From Punctularia strigosozonata HHB-11173 SS5 (Eukaryota > Basidiomycota > Agaricomycetes > Corticiales > Punctulariaceae), in contig NW_006767433.1 of the NCBI RefSeq assembly GCF_000264995.1, forward strand, positions 2,371,074-2,435,073: DNA of 64,000 bases, in the 5' to 3' direction. Below, piece after piece: positions 47,840 through 59,356 of this stretch; the stretch's first letter is position 1; every line of letters begins with the position of its first letter. The position numbers and the translations under genes are program-made. The notes under the pieces were generated by a model that was not told the DNA's origin, searched no databases, and saw only the letters and a list, made by a program, of their open reading frames with translations.

Positions 47840-48114
47840 GGCGGAGCCAACAGGCGTTTATCACACATCAAGCAAATTCCTAGTATATAGCATTAACCAT
47901 CACCACGGATTTCCGCATTTTGGATCGTCACCACTCAATCACAATGTACTTGGGCATGAATTCGGACCACCGCTTTAACGTGTAATGCAATGATACCAAA
48001 GCATCTTTCAAACTGCCAAAAAAATCATTCTATTCCTAACTATGGTAACTAACTATGGGTTATGGGGTAAGGAAGTATGGCTTTTAAAGCCGTACCGACC
48101 TCGTGGACGCCATT

Positions 48115-48890
48115 TTGCTATGGGTCGATGTTGGGAGCCCAAGCGACGTCCAGACGGTGTGACCTTCGAGCGTCTATTCATCTATCCAGGACTGCGTGTC
48201 CGTGCGGTAGCCCCAGATCTTGACGAGTGTGTCGCGACCTGCGCTCGCGAAGCGGTTCCCGGGGAATGAGTCCCAATGAGCGAGCGGGGCTGCGTCCGCC
48301 CAGGAGACGTTACAGCGAACCGCGTGGCCATTGAAGATGTCAGGGCCTCAACTGACCATCGTCTGCAGAAGAGGAGCTGGCCGGGCGTTAGAGTAGAGAA
48401 CCGGGAACGCGAAATTTTGAAGGATAGGAGCGAAATTTTGCGGTCGGAGGAGGCGAGCATGGCACCGAGTTCGTGGGGTGCCCATCAGACAGAGTTCACT
48501 ATAGACGCATGGTCGAGTTTAGTGGAGAAACGGTAGAAAGTCAGGTCACATAGCAGAGGCACTGTTAGGCTGTGCTCCTTGACCTTCGTCCAACCGCCCG
48601 GATTCGATGCTTGCCTCCTTCCAAACGAGAACCTTCCCGTCGTACGAGCAAAATGCGAGGTGTCCATATTTCGGATGTCCCCATGCGACCTGCCACACGG
48701 GCTCAGCGTGTCTACGTGTCAAAGGAGTCGGTTAGCAGCAGGAGTGTGTACTAGTCAGTATGTAAAACCTACCCCTTCAATGTTTGTCCGCCGCGAGGCC
48801 GTCAGGTTGTCCATCGCGTCGAAGCCCATATGATACGATCTGACAAGCAACGTTTGCCGTAGTAGTCTGATTGAGCATCGTGCTGGTGAC
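48115..48890 (-). pseudogene. SEC13 pseudogene (unprocessed, WD40 fragments in several frames)
   Basis: Sec13 is a WD40 subunit of COPII and the nuclear pore. Going down the minus strand, conserved Sec13 pieces appear in order: HDAQSDYYGKR (about 48855-48890), GQTLKG, then across a retained intron [17 protein letters not shown] and [13 protein letters not shown], then WTKVKEHSL. Next come WAPHELGAMLASSDRKISLL, NRFASAGRDTLVKIWGYRTD, TQSWIDE, TLEGHT and DVAWAPNI. The pieces lie in different frames. A TGA interrupts VNSV/WAPHELG and a TAG follows TQSWIDE; there is a frame change after YYGKR and another between TLEGHT and DVAWAPNI. Spliceable introns survive, so it is a decayed DNA-level duplicate and not a retrocopy. 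The true SEC13 should be elsewhere in the genome. Confidence 0.8.
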
Positions 48891-49082
48891 GGGCCAATGC
48901 TTCGGTTATCCAGTAGTCTGATGGTGAGCATACAATCATGTCCTCGTTCATGGTCTCTATCAGAACAGGGTCGACGGCTATACTGGGAAGCTACACGAGA
49001 GACGATAGACAACTGGAGAGCGAGCAAAGGAAAATAAGGTGCGGCCATGCTATATATACACTAATTTATGTGCTTACAGCAG

Positions 49083-49185
49083 TCCGATATGGTGTAACGG
49101 CTAACATTGCCGCCTTTCAGCGTGGGAAGTGCCCGATAGGGGTCACGTGATCGCGGCAGCTCGGGGTTCGACCCCCCGTATCGGA
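49083..49185 (+). tRNA. tRNA-Glu (UUC) with a 32-nt intron
   Basis: The acceptor stem TCCGATA pairs with TATCGGA. The D arm holds an A box (TGGTGTAACGG), and the T arm reads CGGGGTTCGACCCCCCG (B box GGTTCGACC). The anticodon stem GCCGC/GCGGC encloses loop C-T-TTC-A-C, anticodon UUC at 49116-49118. A 32-nt intron (49120-49151) sits between positions 37 and 38, the canonical place for eukaryotic tRNA introns. CCA is not encoded, as expected. Confidence 0.95.
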
Positions 49186-49202
49186 GTCACTTATTGCGGA
49201 TT

Positions 49203-49245
49203 ATTTTGCGGTGTACAACTGGCGGCAAGCACCTACATTTTTTTT
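49203..49245 (+). terminator. RNA polymerase III terminators after tRNA-Glu
   Basis: A TTTT run at 49203-49206, 18 nt after the tRNA, and a T-run of about eight at 49238-49245 are the usual Pol III stop signals; the second is the stronger and may be a backup. Confidence 0.6.
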
Positions 49246-49695
49246 ACACCTCAACATCCTAGAAAACATTTAATATGGGGCTCATCTCAAACCGGGGAGG
49301 CTTGAAGTCACGTGTCGCCACTGCGGCCCCCAAGTGGCGGTGATACTCATCGTATAATTTCAACATCATCATGATTCACTCGAGAAGACGTCACGTGACT
49401 TTCCCGAGCCCTATCTTAGAGTTTTTAGATCATTTTCCAGATCATAAGTAGAATCATTGACAAAATGCTAAGTACAGAAACGCAGAAAGTCACAGAAAAA
49501 AATCATGACTAAATCCAAAAAACCAATGTTTCATTCATGATGTTCATTTCTAAAAATGGTGCGGAAAATTCTAAATAATTACATGTTGTTTCTTGAATTC
49601 TGAGGGGAGGAAAATCTAGGATTGCACCCAGTGCGAACTCGCTTTGAACGTACGGACGATATGGCTATTCAAGTAAATCTACGGGAGTACAAATG
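49246..49695. other. AT-rich intergenic region, nothing recognised
   Basis: Clearly more AT-rich than its surroundings, with many A-runs. No coding sequence, terminal repeats or target-site duplications were noticed. It lies between the tRNA and the gluconokinase stop. Confidence 0.4.
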
Positions 49696-50361
49696 CTATG
49701 ACCCTGAGAACTCCATTAGCTGTTGCATCGCAAGCGCTACTTGTTCGTCGGTGGAGGCGTCAAGAGGGACCACGGCTACTCCATCCTCCCCCTCCGGAGA
49801 TTCCAGCGTCGCCAGTTGACTGTCCAGCATCGAGGCCTTCATGAAATGATTGCGTCTAAGCGACATCCTCTGCTCCAAGAGTGTCCTGTCGCCCTTGATA
49901 TAGACAAAGTAAGTCGGTAAGGCTTCTGGGTTTGGCGGATCCACGGGCGCCTTCAGCGTTTCTGGGTGCCTTGTACCGCGAAGGATGTCGCGATAATAGC
50001 GTTTCAGAGCTGAGCACGCGACAACCGCCCCCCTGCGCCGGCTGTGATCTGGGTCGCTCTGTTGTTCGGCAACGGCATGCTCAGCGGCAGCCCGCACGAG
50101 TTTGAGCCATGGATCCCTGTCGGCGTCGGTGAGAGGGATCCCGGCGGACATCTTGTCCACGTTCGACTTGGGATGTATGGCATCTGCATCGATGTAGGAG
50201 AAGCCCAGCGCCTTTGCGAGTGCCTCTGCGAGCGTCGATTTGCCACATCCCGACACTCCCTCGAAAGCGATGAGATGAGGAAGGGATCTAGTACTACGCG
50301 AAGGTGAGGTAACGCTCACCATAACGATAACGAGCATCGGAGTGCTTAATTCTGATGACAT
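49696..50361 (-). CDS. Gluconokinase
   Basis: Phosphorylates D-gluconate to 6-phosphogluconate, which enters the pentose phosphate pathway. It is a single 221-residue frame. The kinase starts HLIAFEGVSGCGKSTLAEAL, with Walker A GVSGCGKST, followed by GFSYIDADAIHPKSNVDKMS, AGIPLTDADRDPWL, VVACSALKRYYRDILRG, FVYIKGDRTLLEQRMSLRRN and HFMKASMLDSQLATLE. These are the ordered blocks of the GntK/IdnK family. About 30 residues precede the domain; the next in-frame ATGs inside that leader could also be used. No intron is needed. Confidence 0.95.
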   Translation of the reverse strand: MSSELSTPMLVIVMVSVTSPSRSTRSLPHLIAFEGVSGCGKSTLAEALAKALGFSYIDADAIHPKSNVDKMSAGIPLTDADRDPWLKLVRAAAEHAVAEQQSDPDHSRRRGAVVACSALKRYYRDILRGTRHPETLKAPVDPPNPEALPTYFVYIKGDRTLLEQRMSLRRNHFMKASMLDSQLATLESPEGEDGVAVVPLDASTDEQVALAMQQLMEFSGS

Positions 50362-50686
50362 GGCAAAGCAGCCAACGACGCTCTTTAGCGACGTCCCTCG
50401 TAGGTAGGCGGTGAGTCAGAGGGACGCGTGTGCTTCTTGGTTGAACGTTGAAATCTGAGAGACATAGCCGCCACATCCTCATAACAGAATCATCCGGGCC
50501 GGATCTCCAGGGTATATCCGACAAACATGCTTCAACCGCGGCGCGTTCGGCACTTGGTGCTCCTGGTTTGGTTTCGCGCAAAAGATGAGTTCACGTCATT
50601 ATTGAAGACGGTTCGCCGAGTCCTCTGATCACATTGATCGATACATAGTACTGTACAGTTTCTTTCCACCTCTGCCCGTAGTCGCC
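50362..50686. other. intergenic, nothing recognised
   Basis: 325 bp between two minus-strand genes, the end of the SDR gene and the start of gluconokinase. It should hold the gluconokinase promoter. Confidence 0.4.
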
Positions 50687-51987
50687 TCAGTTGATAACAG
50701 TACCTCCGTTCACATGAAGAACCTGACCACTGGGAACCAACATCTTGAGCTATATATTTCAAGACGTGACGAAAACTTGAACGGACCTGATATAGCTGGA
50801 ATCCGCCGAGGTTAAGAATACAAAACACGTCGCCACTTCGATGGGTTGCCCCGCACGGCCCATTGGTGTTCCAACGCCAAATTGTTCGATAGAGTCGTCG
50901 GTCATGGTGGCGGGGATCAGGGGAGTCCAGATAGGACCAGGAGCGACGGCTGCGCGTCAAAGCCCAGGTCACCTCGGGTACTTGTTATACATATCGACAT
51001 AACGTCGCGTACCGTTAACTCTCATCTTCTTCTCGCCGACTATCTGATTCGACACAGCACGCATAAAACCGATCATTGCACCCTTCGTCGCCGTATAGTC
51101 GAGTAGCTCTGAGAAGAAGAAGGGTCATCAATGCGAATACCCCAACCGGCCACGGTGACGCTACTGACCAGGATGTCCGATCGCGAAGTTGATAGAAGCG
51201 TCGTACACAATGGAACTGCCTTCTGGCATGTGGGGGATGGCGGCTTTCGTGAGATAGAAGAACGAGTGAATCTGGTTAAAAAAAGGTCTGTATTTAGCAG
51301 TATTGTGGGAAGAATGACAACCTAACATACGTTGACATCAAACGTATCGTGCCACTGCTCTGTTGGTAAGTCAACGACATCCGTATTGGCGATCTGCGTG
51401 CCATGGTTGAGGATTCTAGCCGACGCTCGCTCAACGTGGCCACGAACGGCTTTCTTCAACACTTACAGCGCGTCCAAGGCGCCGCTGAAGAACTTGAGAT
51501 GCTTATCGATGAGGTCCTTGCAATTGCATTCTTTGCGCAGGTCAGTGGCAATCAGGTGGAGCTTCGTCTTCCCCCCAGTCTTGGATCGGATACGTTCTTC
51601 AACCTCTTTCGCCTCCTTTTCCTCCTGAGGTGTATACGCGATGGTCATTTGTGCACCCTCCAAAGCTTTAGATGAGTAGGTGAGCAAGGTACGGCTCGTT
51701 CATAGGATGAGCATATCTCACCGAACAGAAGCGCAATGGCCCTGCCGATACCACTGTCCGCGCCTGGCGGCCAGGTCAGAACGAGGAAAGGAGACCGTTG
51801 AACGACCAAACAAACCGGTTATAAGGGCGGTGCGACCCTCAAGCTTCCCGGATGCCTTGTAGGGCTTTCCGTCAGCTGTGATGTCGTCCAACGGAGGCGG
51901 GTCGAGTTTGAACTGTGAGCCCGGTACATTCTGCTGCTTCTGGAACGGAGGCTTCCAGCCTTGCTTGTATTCTTCAGGAATCGACAT
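50687..51987 (-). CDS. Short-chain dehydrogenase/reductase (classical SDR, YhdF-like)
   Basis: NAD(P)-dependent oxidoreductase; substrate unknown. ATG 51987 begins MSIPEEYKQGWKPPFQKQQN, the leader usual for this SDR subgroup, which often includes stress-related glucose-dehydrogenase-like enzymes. Spliced exons give KLEGRTALITGADSGIGRAI (cofactor TGxxxGIG), ALEGAQMTIAYTPQEEKEAK and LHLIATDLR. Later exons show DALVLNHG-type NNAG, the catalytic YTATK at about 51080-51095, RVNGVAPGPIWTPLIP and SGQVLHVNGGTVIN. The stop is TGA at 50687-50689. About seven short introns; exact exons between 50.8 and 51.4 kb are approximate. Divergent from the AIF-like oxidoreductase. Confidence 0.87.
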
Positions 51988-52545
51988 GATGCAGGTTGCG
52001 AGATCTAGGAGTCAAGGGACGCTCAAGGACCGCAAGCAGCCTGTGCGCTCTTTTGTGGACGCGACGACGATGTGCCATGAACGCCGAGTGACGTCAAGTC
52101 GTGTCGTGTGGCGTTGGAGCACCATCGTGCAAGTCGACGCCGAGCGAGATCTGAGCATGACTGGCACGTATCAAGCACGACGCAGAAGCCGTGCGTCGAC
52201 AACGACGAGCGACCGAGCAACGAGCGCGGGGCCGAAGACCGACGGGCAGGAGGGTTGGCTACATTGGGCACGTCTCGTAAGCACCGAGCCGTAAGCAGAT
52301 CATGACTGGGAACTGATGACACCACGCTGATGCTTCCAATTGCAGTATCAGACGCGGGCACAATCGCTTTTTCGTCAGGTTGCGTGTACTCAACGCCTTA
52401 CCGTGCACGCCGCGAACCAGTGCCTCCTGGCGGCATTAATCACAGGCTGACAAAGCGCTTCGGACAGGAATCGCGACAGCCTGCATATAAGGTGGACATC
52501 TTCCTTCCCTCTCCATCTTCCCTCCTCCTTCATCAAAATTCATCC
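51988..52545. promoter_or_regulatory. divergent promoter region, SDR and AIF-like genes
   Basis: 558 bp with no recognisable gene. CATATAAGG at about 52484-52492 lies about 60 nt before the AIF-like ATG and probably is its TATA box. The middle is rich in CGA/ACG triplets but shows no ordered repeat. Confidence 0.45.
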
Positions 52546-53875
52546 ATGTCCAAGCAGAGCATTGTCGTAGTCGGTGGTGGAGGCGCCGGTGCCGATATCG
52601 CCAGGCGACTCTCCGCCAAGCTAGACATCACCAAGCACAGTCTCACCCTCGTCACCTCGCGTCCTTTCTCGGTATTCCTTCCAGCTCAGTTGCGCACCGT
52701 CGTATCCGACCGTGGCAACCTCGAGAAAACGAGCTTCATTCCGTGCGTGTCAATGTTCCACAGCCAGTCCCCGCGCTGAACACAGAACAGTTACGACAAG
52801 CTATTCATCAACAACAATGGCACCGTGAAGGTCGGAAAGGTCTCCGCGGTTGAGCCCAACACTGGTGCAAAGGGCGGTTCCATCGTCTTGGAGAACGGAG
52901 AGAAGATACATTACGATATTCTGGTACTCGCTCCCGGATCCGTCTGGGAAGGGCCTCTTGCGTATCCAGACGACCCGGAGCAGATCAAGGAGCATCTCGC
53001 TTTTTGGCGTTCGAAGTTCGCGGAATCTAACCACGTTGTGCTCGCTGGAGGAGGTGCGGTCGGGGTGGAACTGGCGGGAGAGATCAAGGACGTGTGGCCG
53101 GTGAGCTGAACATGAACCAGCAAATTTAACCACGCGCTCACCTGTGGGACTAGAAAAAGAAGGTCACTATAGTTCAAGGCTCCGAAGAGTTGCTCAACCC
53201 GACGTATCCCAGAAAGTGAGCATATCCTGTATGAGCGTGCTCAGCGCGATTGCGGAAGACTTATGTGCGCATAGGTACCGTGCCTTTATAGAGAAGCAAA
53301 TTCGCGCGCGCAATATAGATATTGTATTCGGCGATTTCATCGACGAAATACCCGCTGTCGGATCGACGACTATAACCACCCGCAATGGCAAGACGTTCGA
53401 AGATGTCCTGGTGGTACGTGTGACGTTCCATTGCTCTCCTGCGCCATGCTCACCGGACCGACAGGTACCCACTCGCGGTGGTCGCCCCAATACCGCGTTC
53501 CTTGCCTCGTCTTTGGGCAATCAGGTCCTGAACGAACAGGGCCAAGTCAAAGTTCGGCCATCGTTGCAACTCTCAGCCTACGACGACGTCTTCGCTGCTG
53601 GCGACATCATAGACTGGAAAGAACAGAAACAACTCGCGAAATATCCGGTGCATGCGGGCGTTGTTGCTGCCAACATCCTCTCGATCCTATCAGGCCAATC
53701 GCCCACGAAGGTTTATAAGGGCACTTTCGAATTGATCGTACTCACCAACGGCGCGAACGGTGGCGCCGGGTACTTTGACGTTCTCTGGGGTATCGTTCTT
53801 GGCAATTGGTTTGCAAAGTTGGTAAAATCCAAGGGGCTCATGATCGACATGAAGAGGAAGGAGCTAGGTTTGTAG
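52546..53875 (+). CDS. AIF/AMID-like FAD-dependent NAD(P)H oxidoreductase
   Basis: Relative of human AIFM2/FSP1 and yeast Aif1, FAD flavoproteins that oxidise NAD(P)H. The start MSKQSIVVVGGGGAGADIAR contains the FAD-binding loop; then FLPAQLRTVVSD, the intron join SFIPYDKLFINN, HYDILVLAPGSVWEGPLAYP, NHVVLAGGGAVGVELAGEI (NAD-binding loop) and KKVTIVQGSEELLNP. The C-terminal part has GGRPNTAFLAS, VRPSLQLSAYDDVFAAGDII (second FAD motif) and KYPVHAGVVAANILSIL. It ends KSKGLMIDMKRKELGL. Four or five short introns. No mitochondrial presequence and no N-terminal myristoylation Gly are visible. Confidence 0.92.
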
Positions 53876-54137
53876 AGATCATGATCTTATTGTGAAATCT
53901 TTCTTTTGAAGGGCATGGGTTGTTATTATGGGTTCGCGCATACATTAGAAACACTTTTGGATATACCACGTTGTGCCGATCGGTCAGACCACCGTTTCCT
54001 GCCGTTTGCGGATGGGTCGTGGGATGATGCCAGCTCTTCAGCTTCAAGCTTGTCGCACTACAACATATAACCTCCTGACATCGTCTATCCTGGACTGAGA
54101 ACGATTGAATGTCCCTCCGACGCTATTCCTGGTCACC

Positions 54138-56465
54138 ATGTCCATAAGCGATACCTCTGGGAGCACAAGCAGCCATGACAATGCTCCGCGGGCCAACGTC
54201 TCCGACGCGGACGACTCCATGACATCTTGCTTAGGATCACCGTTCAAGCAGTTTCCCGCTGTACGAGGCAAAGAGAATCAGTTTATGGACAAGAATGGAC
54301 GTAGGCACCATGGTTATGAAACCGATAAAGCCCCCTACCCGCTCTCTTACTGCCCCGAGGTCCTTGAAATGTGCGTTCAGGGCATATTACCGCACGACAA
54401 ACGCGGCACAATATACTGAACATAAGTCGTCACAACCAGGGAGGCGCTCGATCTGGTGTATACGCAAACCGTCAAACAGTCGGTGACGTTCGTCGACTTT
54501 CCACATGGCCCTCCGCAGCGATCCCTTAGCCTCGGATGTGGGGTCAGTTTTACTTACATACTGGCGCGAACGGATGACCGATGTTGACTGCGCATGTAGT
54601 ACGGGCATTGGGTAATCGAGGCCGCCAAGGTCAGCCATATTTATAGAACGACCGTTCAGTAACTTGGTGACCCAATGGACCACGTATAGGAGTGGCCAAA
54701 CTGCGAATTTGTGCGTCACAACACACTCTATATATACATGGCGCAGCCGCACACATGCTAATGCCGGGTTCAGATTGGATTTGATCTCATGAACATCCAG
54801 ATACCTCTGGCGGTTCTTGATGACTCTACCACTCGCCGTATCAAATGGGTGCACGGTAACTTGTGCGTTTTGGTGCTGCCGAACTCGTTGACAAGTCAAT
54901 AACATGGCGCCAGCTTGACGAACAGGTTGCCCTTCGACGATGACGAGTTCGACCATATCCACATCGCAAGGCTGGCGAAAGGTATACCGGAAAGCAAGGT
55001 TCGGTCCGACGAATTCCTGAAGTATCGCTGAGTCATGATTATCCGCAGTGGTCCAGCTTATTTGAGGTACGTACGTGTATCTTAATCAAGCTCCAAATCG
55101 CGAACCCAACCGATATCTAGGAGGTCCTTCGGGTCCTGCGACCTGGAGGCGCTGTGGAGCTCCTTGAGGAAGGTGCCGTCGCTATTCCTTCTCTCATCAC
55201 CATCAATTCACCGACTTGTTGCATACAAGACATCATTTTCCCTACCTTACCTCATTGGTTTACGGAACCCCTCCGCGTACGTGCTGGCAAGTCGCAGGCC
55301 GTGCACCTTCCAGATGTGTCAGAGGCTCCGCCTGTCTTGGCAGTCCCAGACCCATATCACCAGCTCCCTCATGACCACGCTTTGCTAGAGTCTCTGTATT
55401 ATGCTGTATTCGAAAACCGCTTCATTAATTTAAAACCCACCGGTGCGTCGCACCTCCCTTGCACTATATTTCGTTGCTAATGTCTTCGTTTGCAGCTATT
55501 CTAGCGAGCTCCTTCAATGCATACTTCTCTGGTGTTTGGTCCGCTCCGGCTCTCAAGTTTCCGATGCCGCCAATACGTCCACCCCCACCTCCGCCAGATT
55601 TAACCTTGATGCAGTCTTCCAAGCCGCTATACGTAACGGAAGACCCCATCATCCGAACAGAGGACCAACGCCCACGTTCAATTTCAGTCCCCACTTCTCA
55701 CTCTGGGAAAACGACCGGAACGGCAACATCTGTGAACTCGTCGATGTTCTCCACGTCATGGGAGAGCGCAAGTAGCGCGGCAACGTCTGCCGAACCCTGT
55801 TCTGACGTAAACCCGCCTTACTCGTCTTCAAGCCACCCAGCAAATGGAATAGATGATTCAGAGTTTCTGTTGCCATCGCCGAGCCCGCCGTTGCCCTCTG
55901 TAGACTTTGCAGCTCCAGAGGAGACAACAGAACTTGGATCCAACTCAGGAAACAAGTTGCTGGATGAGGAAGACCTGCACAGAATGAACAACATGAGCGA
56001 TCATGTGCTCGGCATGCACCTTTATAAGGTCGTTCAGGATGTTCTCGCTTGTCAAGAGGCAATGTGGGAAGAGCTCAAAAGCAGGATTTTGAACCGCAAG
56101 GGAACCTTAAAGGCCTTTGGGTGGGACGACGACGAGGAACTAGAGGAGCTTCAGAGCAGACGAAAATTCGAGATCTTGATCGAACGGTACCAAAGGTAAT
56201 GTCCTTTTTAAACAGTAACGCCCGCCCGATTCACGGATATGCTTGCTCGTCTAGCGATATGAGAGTTCGCATCTCGTTGTGGTCTAGTTTAACGGATATG
56301 GGTTGGACGTTTCCCATACGGGAACAGCTCTCAAAGGCGGAGCATCTTGAAGAAGAACGTGTTCGACGTGACCTATTGGAGGCTATTCGACGCCATGGCA
56401 GGGACAGTGTTAGCGATCGGCCCTGTCGCAATATGAAGGCTTTCTTTGGCTACAAGCCGGCATAA
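54138..56465 (+). CDS. SAM-dependent methyltransferase-domain protein (large fungal type)
   Basis: Class I methyltransferase of a kind common in basidiomycetes; target unknown. ATG 54138 begins MSISDTSGSTSSHDN, then RHHGYETDKAPYPLSYCPEV. Splicing three small exons gives RSLSLGCG, GHWVIEAAK and EWPNCEFV, which together form the SAM-binding LGCGTGxWxxxxA motif. Then come FDDDEFDHIHIARLAKGIPE and EVLRVLRPGGAVELLEE, motif III of the fold, followed by IIFPTLPHWFTEPLR. A long Ser/Pro-rich insert (PPIRPPPPPPDLTL and onward) and a helical end (DHVLGMHLYKVVQDVLACQE; MKAFFGYKPA) complete it. Introns are numerous; those near 54.4-54.9 kb are the least certain. Confidence 0.82.
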
Positions 56466-56744
56466 TACGCCTAAAATATTATTATTCGTTTTTAGTATGG
56501 GCTCTGTTGTCTGATTATATTTATCACCGGTTCTCTGTACCTCAACTGCTCGTGTTTGTTTGATATCGTCACTACATAGTCTGCGAAGACGCATGATAGG
56601 TAAATTTGTAAGTACTTAACTTACTTGAATGTGGTGGCTGTGACTCTCTGAACATGAGCTCGAGGCGCTGCCCGCGGCTTGATCCTGCAACAATCGTGTC
56701 TGTTGAGTAATAACAGCGAGACAAATCTTTGACTCTTCATAGCC

Positions 56745-58118
56745 ATGCCTCTCGGCCTTCCAGAACTGCCCACAGAGCTCAAATCAATTCTCCCATTTCT
56801 GCAGCGGGCCGAAGAAGTGAGAAAGGCTGAGCCTGTCATTGCGTATTGGAGTTAGCCCTTTCCATGCCGGGGTGACATGGAGCTGATGGTATCTGTGTCT
56901 CCTAGGTACATATCACGCCGCCCAGCTCGGTATAGGCTTGAAGGCAAAATCGCCTGCCTCTCGATCTTTCCTCGGCGAGCTTCTTGGTGTACTGGAAGGC
57001 ATGAAATCTGCCATTGCAGTGGAAAACCCGGAAGCCGTAGAGACTATCGAGAGTGAAAGCGCGAGTGCCGCGTACGTGGAAAACTTTGCACTCAAGCTGT
57101 TTGAATCTGCAGACGACGCAGATCGGACTGGATCCGCTACAAGGTGAGGTGCTCATGCGTTATGCCTATCGCATGCCAACGATCAACACCCAGGCTTACA
57201 GCTCGAAAGTTCCTGGCCGCAGCAAACTTCCTTGAATTGCTTCACGTATTCGAGGTTTCGGGTCTCTCGGAGTCGGTAGGCGGTCGTTATCCTGCCGGTT
57301 GCACGCTGAACGAACAAGCATCTTATCCAGGACACAGAAAAAATCAAATATGCTAAATGGAAAGCTGCTGAAATATCGAAGGCACTCCGTGAAGGGCGAC
57401 GCCCCACTCCCGGACCAGCAGGAAGCGCATCTGATCTTCCACCAACTGCTGTCGGTGGTGTTTCCGAGCAGCCTGAAAGTGCTGCCCAGGTGCTTGGGGT
57501 TCCATCTGCGGAATTGACCTTGTCCCCCTCCAACCTTGTTCCTGGCATTGAGATGCCTAATGAACTGATTCCAAACACACGTCCTATACTGTCAGCCGCA
57601 TCGGGCGCTTGGCATGATGGATCTGAACAGCAAGCCCCCCAGGACCACGCGCGCCCGGCTCTTCCTGCCGTGTCACCGTTGCCTTCTACACCAGGTCTTA
57701 TCGACAAAGACCGAGCCGATGGCAAGTCATTACACAGTGCCCGAGGCCTAAGCGGCATCGGTCCGTCTCCACCACCCTCGGAAGGGCTTAACGCAAGCAG
57801 CGGACTTCTTGTGAGTAATTCCTGAGATTTTTCACACTCAAGTCACTCATTATGGATCCGCAGGCTCCATCACCACCTGTGTCTACGTTCGGAAGTTCCG
57901 TGGTGTCTTCAAGCGCAACAGCGGCGATCGCCCCTAGTGTCCGGCTGCCACATGATGGTGCTCCGCAAACACCGGCGACGACACCGCCTACTCTGTCACC
58001 CGCTGAGATGGCTCGTGCCCAGAAGCACTGCCGATTTGCCATTTCTGCTTTAGACTATGAAGACGTAGAGCAAGCTAGAAAGGAGTTACGAGCTGCTTTG
58101 TCACTTCTAGGACCTTGA
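56745..58118 (+). CDS. vta1: Vta1/LIP5-like regulator of Vps4
   Basis: Vta1 activates the Vps4 ATPase that recycles ESCRT-III at multivesicular bodies. ATG 56745 begins MPLGLPELPTELKSILPFLQ, then RAEEVRKAEPVIAYW joined over an intron to TYHAAQLGIG, the tandem MIT-type N-terminal domain. NFALKLFESADDADR, ARKFLAAANFLELLHVFEV and YAKWKAAEISKALREGRRPT follow, matching family order. A long Pro/Ser linker leads to the C-terminal VSL helix pair: MARAQKHCRFAISALDYEDV then EQARKELRAALSLLG, which binds Vps4. Splices give GLSES/NTEKIKYAKW (about 57270-57335) and SSGLL/APSPPVS (about 57812-57864). Confidence 0.92.
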
Positions 58119-58290
58119 AGGTTAAAGCGCCGAACACATGCGTGCGAACGAGAGGGTATCCCACTGTGCTACATCCTTGATTCCGGAGGACGTCGCTAAC
58201 AACTGTGGTTGAGAATAAGCGAGATGTCTTGGTATCTTCACTGTGGCATACCGTAATGCAGCAACGCACCATCTGTATACGAATCTGGCG

Positions 58291-59256
58291 TCAAGGAGTG
58301 TGAATGCCATGAACTGAGTGATCCGATCTAGGAAAAGTCTGTTCTGCTGTAGACGGTGGTGATGGAGCGGCGTTAGAATTGTGAGTGGCGCTGCGAGACG
58401 TAGAATTGAAGCTGGCACCGGGCATTCGGAGAGCATGGAAGGAACTGAGCGCCTCCGATAATTCGTTCAACTGGGACGTTCGGATCAATGACGATACAGT
58501 GACATTATTACTGGTCAGCACCTTTGCCATGACCTGATCTATGTCCTTCTTTCTTCCGTCAAATTTGTCTGCCAGCTGGTTGAATTCTGCCTCTCGGGCC
58601 TTCTTACGCTCCGCTTCCTCGTCCTCATCGCCTTCCTCCCATTCCCCAGCCGTGCCCGAAGTACTGACGCGCCGCATGGAGAGTCTCCCTAATCCTGCAG
58701 GGGTTCGCGCAGTCTGTGATCTGCCTTCACTCACGCCACTAACTCCTTCCATCTGGATGTGCATGTTGGCAATCTCCGCTTGGAGGCGCCGGATTTGTCC
58801 AAGCTGAGACCACAAGTCATCTTTGACAGATTCAAACTCGGCGGAATCCATGCTTCCTTCCGGTTCGTGATAGACCATGCCCAGAAGTTCCCCAGAGAAT
58901 GGATCGGATAGAGGTTCCGGCCGCGAAGCTGCAGCCGTGTTCTCGGTCGTGGAGGCAGCAGTGAGATCGGCAACCTTCACCTTGGGCCGTGTTGCATGGA
59001 CAGTATCAGGCGATGGCTCTGCCTGTATCCTCGTGAGCTCTGCAAGAACGGCATCGTGGGGAGTGGACACGAGCGGGAACGCCGATCTAGGTTGTTGCGC
59101 GCCGCCAGACAACTGTTCGGTAGCCTCGACGTCTGAAGAACCGTAAGAAGGTCTGGGATGAATTCGCGAGTATGGGGAGTGTTGGACATCGTCAATGAGA
59201 GGGTCTGCTTCCTGCTGATGGGCCTTGCCCTTGCCTGTGAACCACGATCCGAGCAT
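58291..59256 (-). CDS. conserved-looking coiled-coil protein of unknown function
   Basis: An uninterrupted 321-residue frame that I cannot assign to a family. It begins MLGSWFTGKGKAHQQEADPL, then a low-complexity Ser/Pro region. Two helical, probably coiled-coil segments follow: FESVKDDLWSQLGQIRRLQA with EIANMHIQMEG, and ERKKAREAEFNQLADKFDGR with KKDIDQVMAKVL. These are separated by an acidic patch (EEGDEDEEAE). The last 50 residues are Ser-rich. It is divergent from GNL1 with only 100 bp between start codons, so the two may share a promoter. Codon use resembles its neighbours. Role unknown. Confidence 0.7.
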   Translation of the reverse strand: MLGSWFTGKGKAHQQEADPLIDDVQHSPYSRIHPRPSYGSSDVEATEQLSGGAQQPRSAFPLVSTPHDAVLAELTRIQAEPSPDTVHATRPKVKVADLTAASTTENTAAASRPEPLSDPFSGELLGMVYHEPEGSMDSAEFESVKDDLWSQLGQIRRLQAEIANMHIQMEGVSGVSEGRSQTARTPAGLGRLSMRRVSTSGTAGEWEEGDEDEEAERKKAREAEFNQLADKFDGRKKDIDQVMAKVLTSNNVTVSSLIRTSQLNELSEALSSFHALRMPGASFNSTSRSATHNSNAAPSPPSTAEQTFPRSDHSVHGIHTP

Positions 59257-59356
59257 GACGGCGACGGGTCGAGGATACGATGTTGTGGCTATGCAGTATA
59301 TCCTGCTCTCTCCTTGATACGTAGTTAACAGTTCTCATCTCGACGTTCGTGATACG

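Noticed and set aside
49246-49695. AT-rich stretch next to the tRNA as a possible solo LTR or tRNA-targeted element
   Set aside because: No terminal TG..CA pair, target-site duplication or repeated copy could be seen in the window.
52023-52361. CGA/ACG-rich segment in the SDR/AIF intergenic region as a tandem repeat
   Set aside because: Triplets are irregular; no repeat unit holds for more than a few copies.
58541-58807. Ser-rich plus-strand frame opposite the coiled-coil gene
   Set aside because: Shadow of the minus-strand gene; low complexity only.
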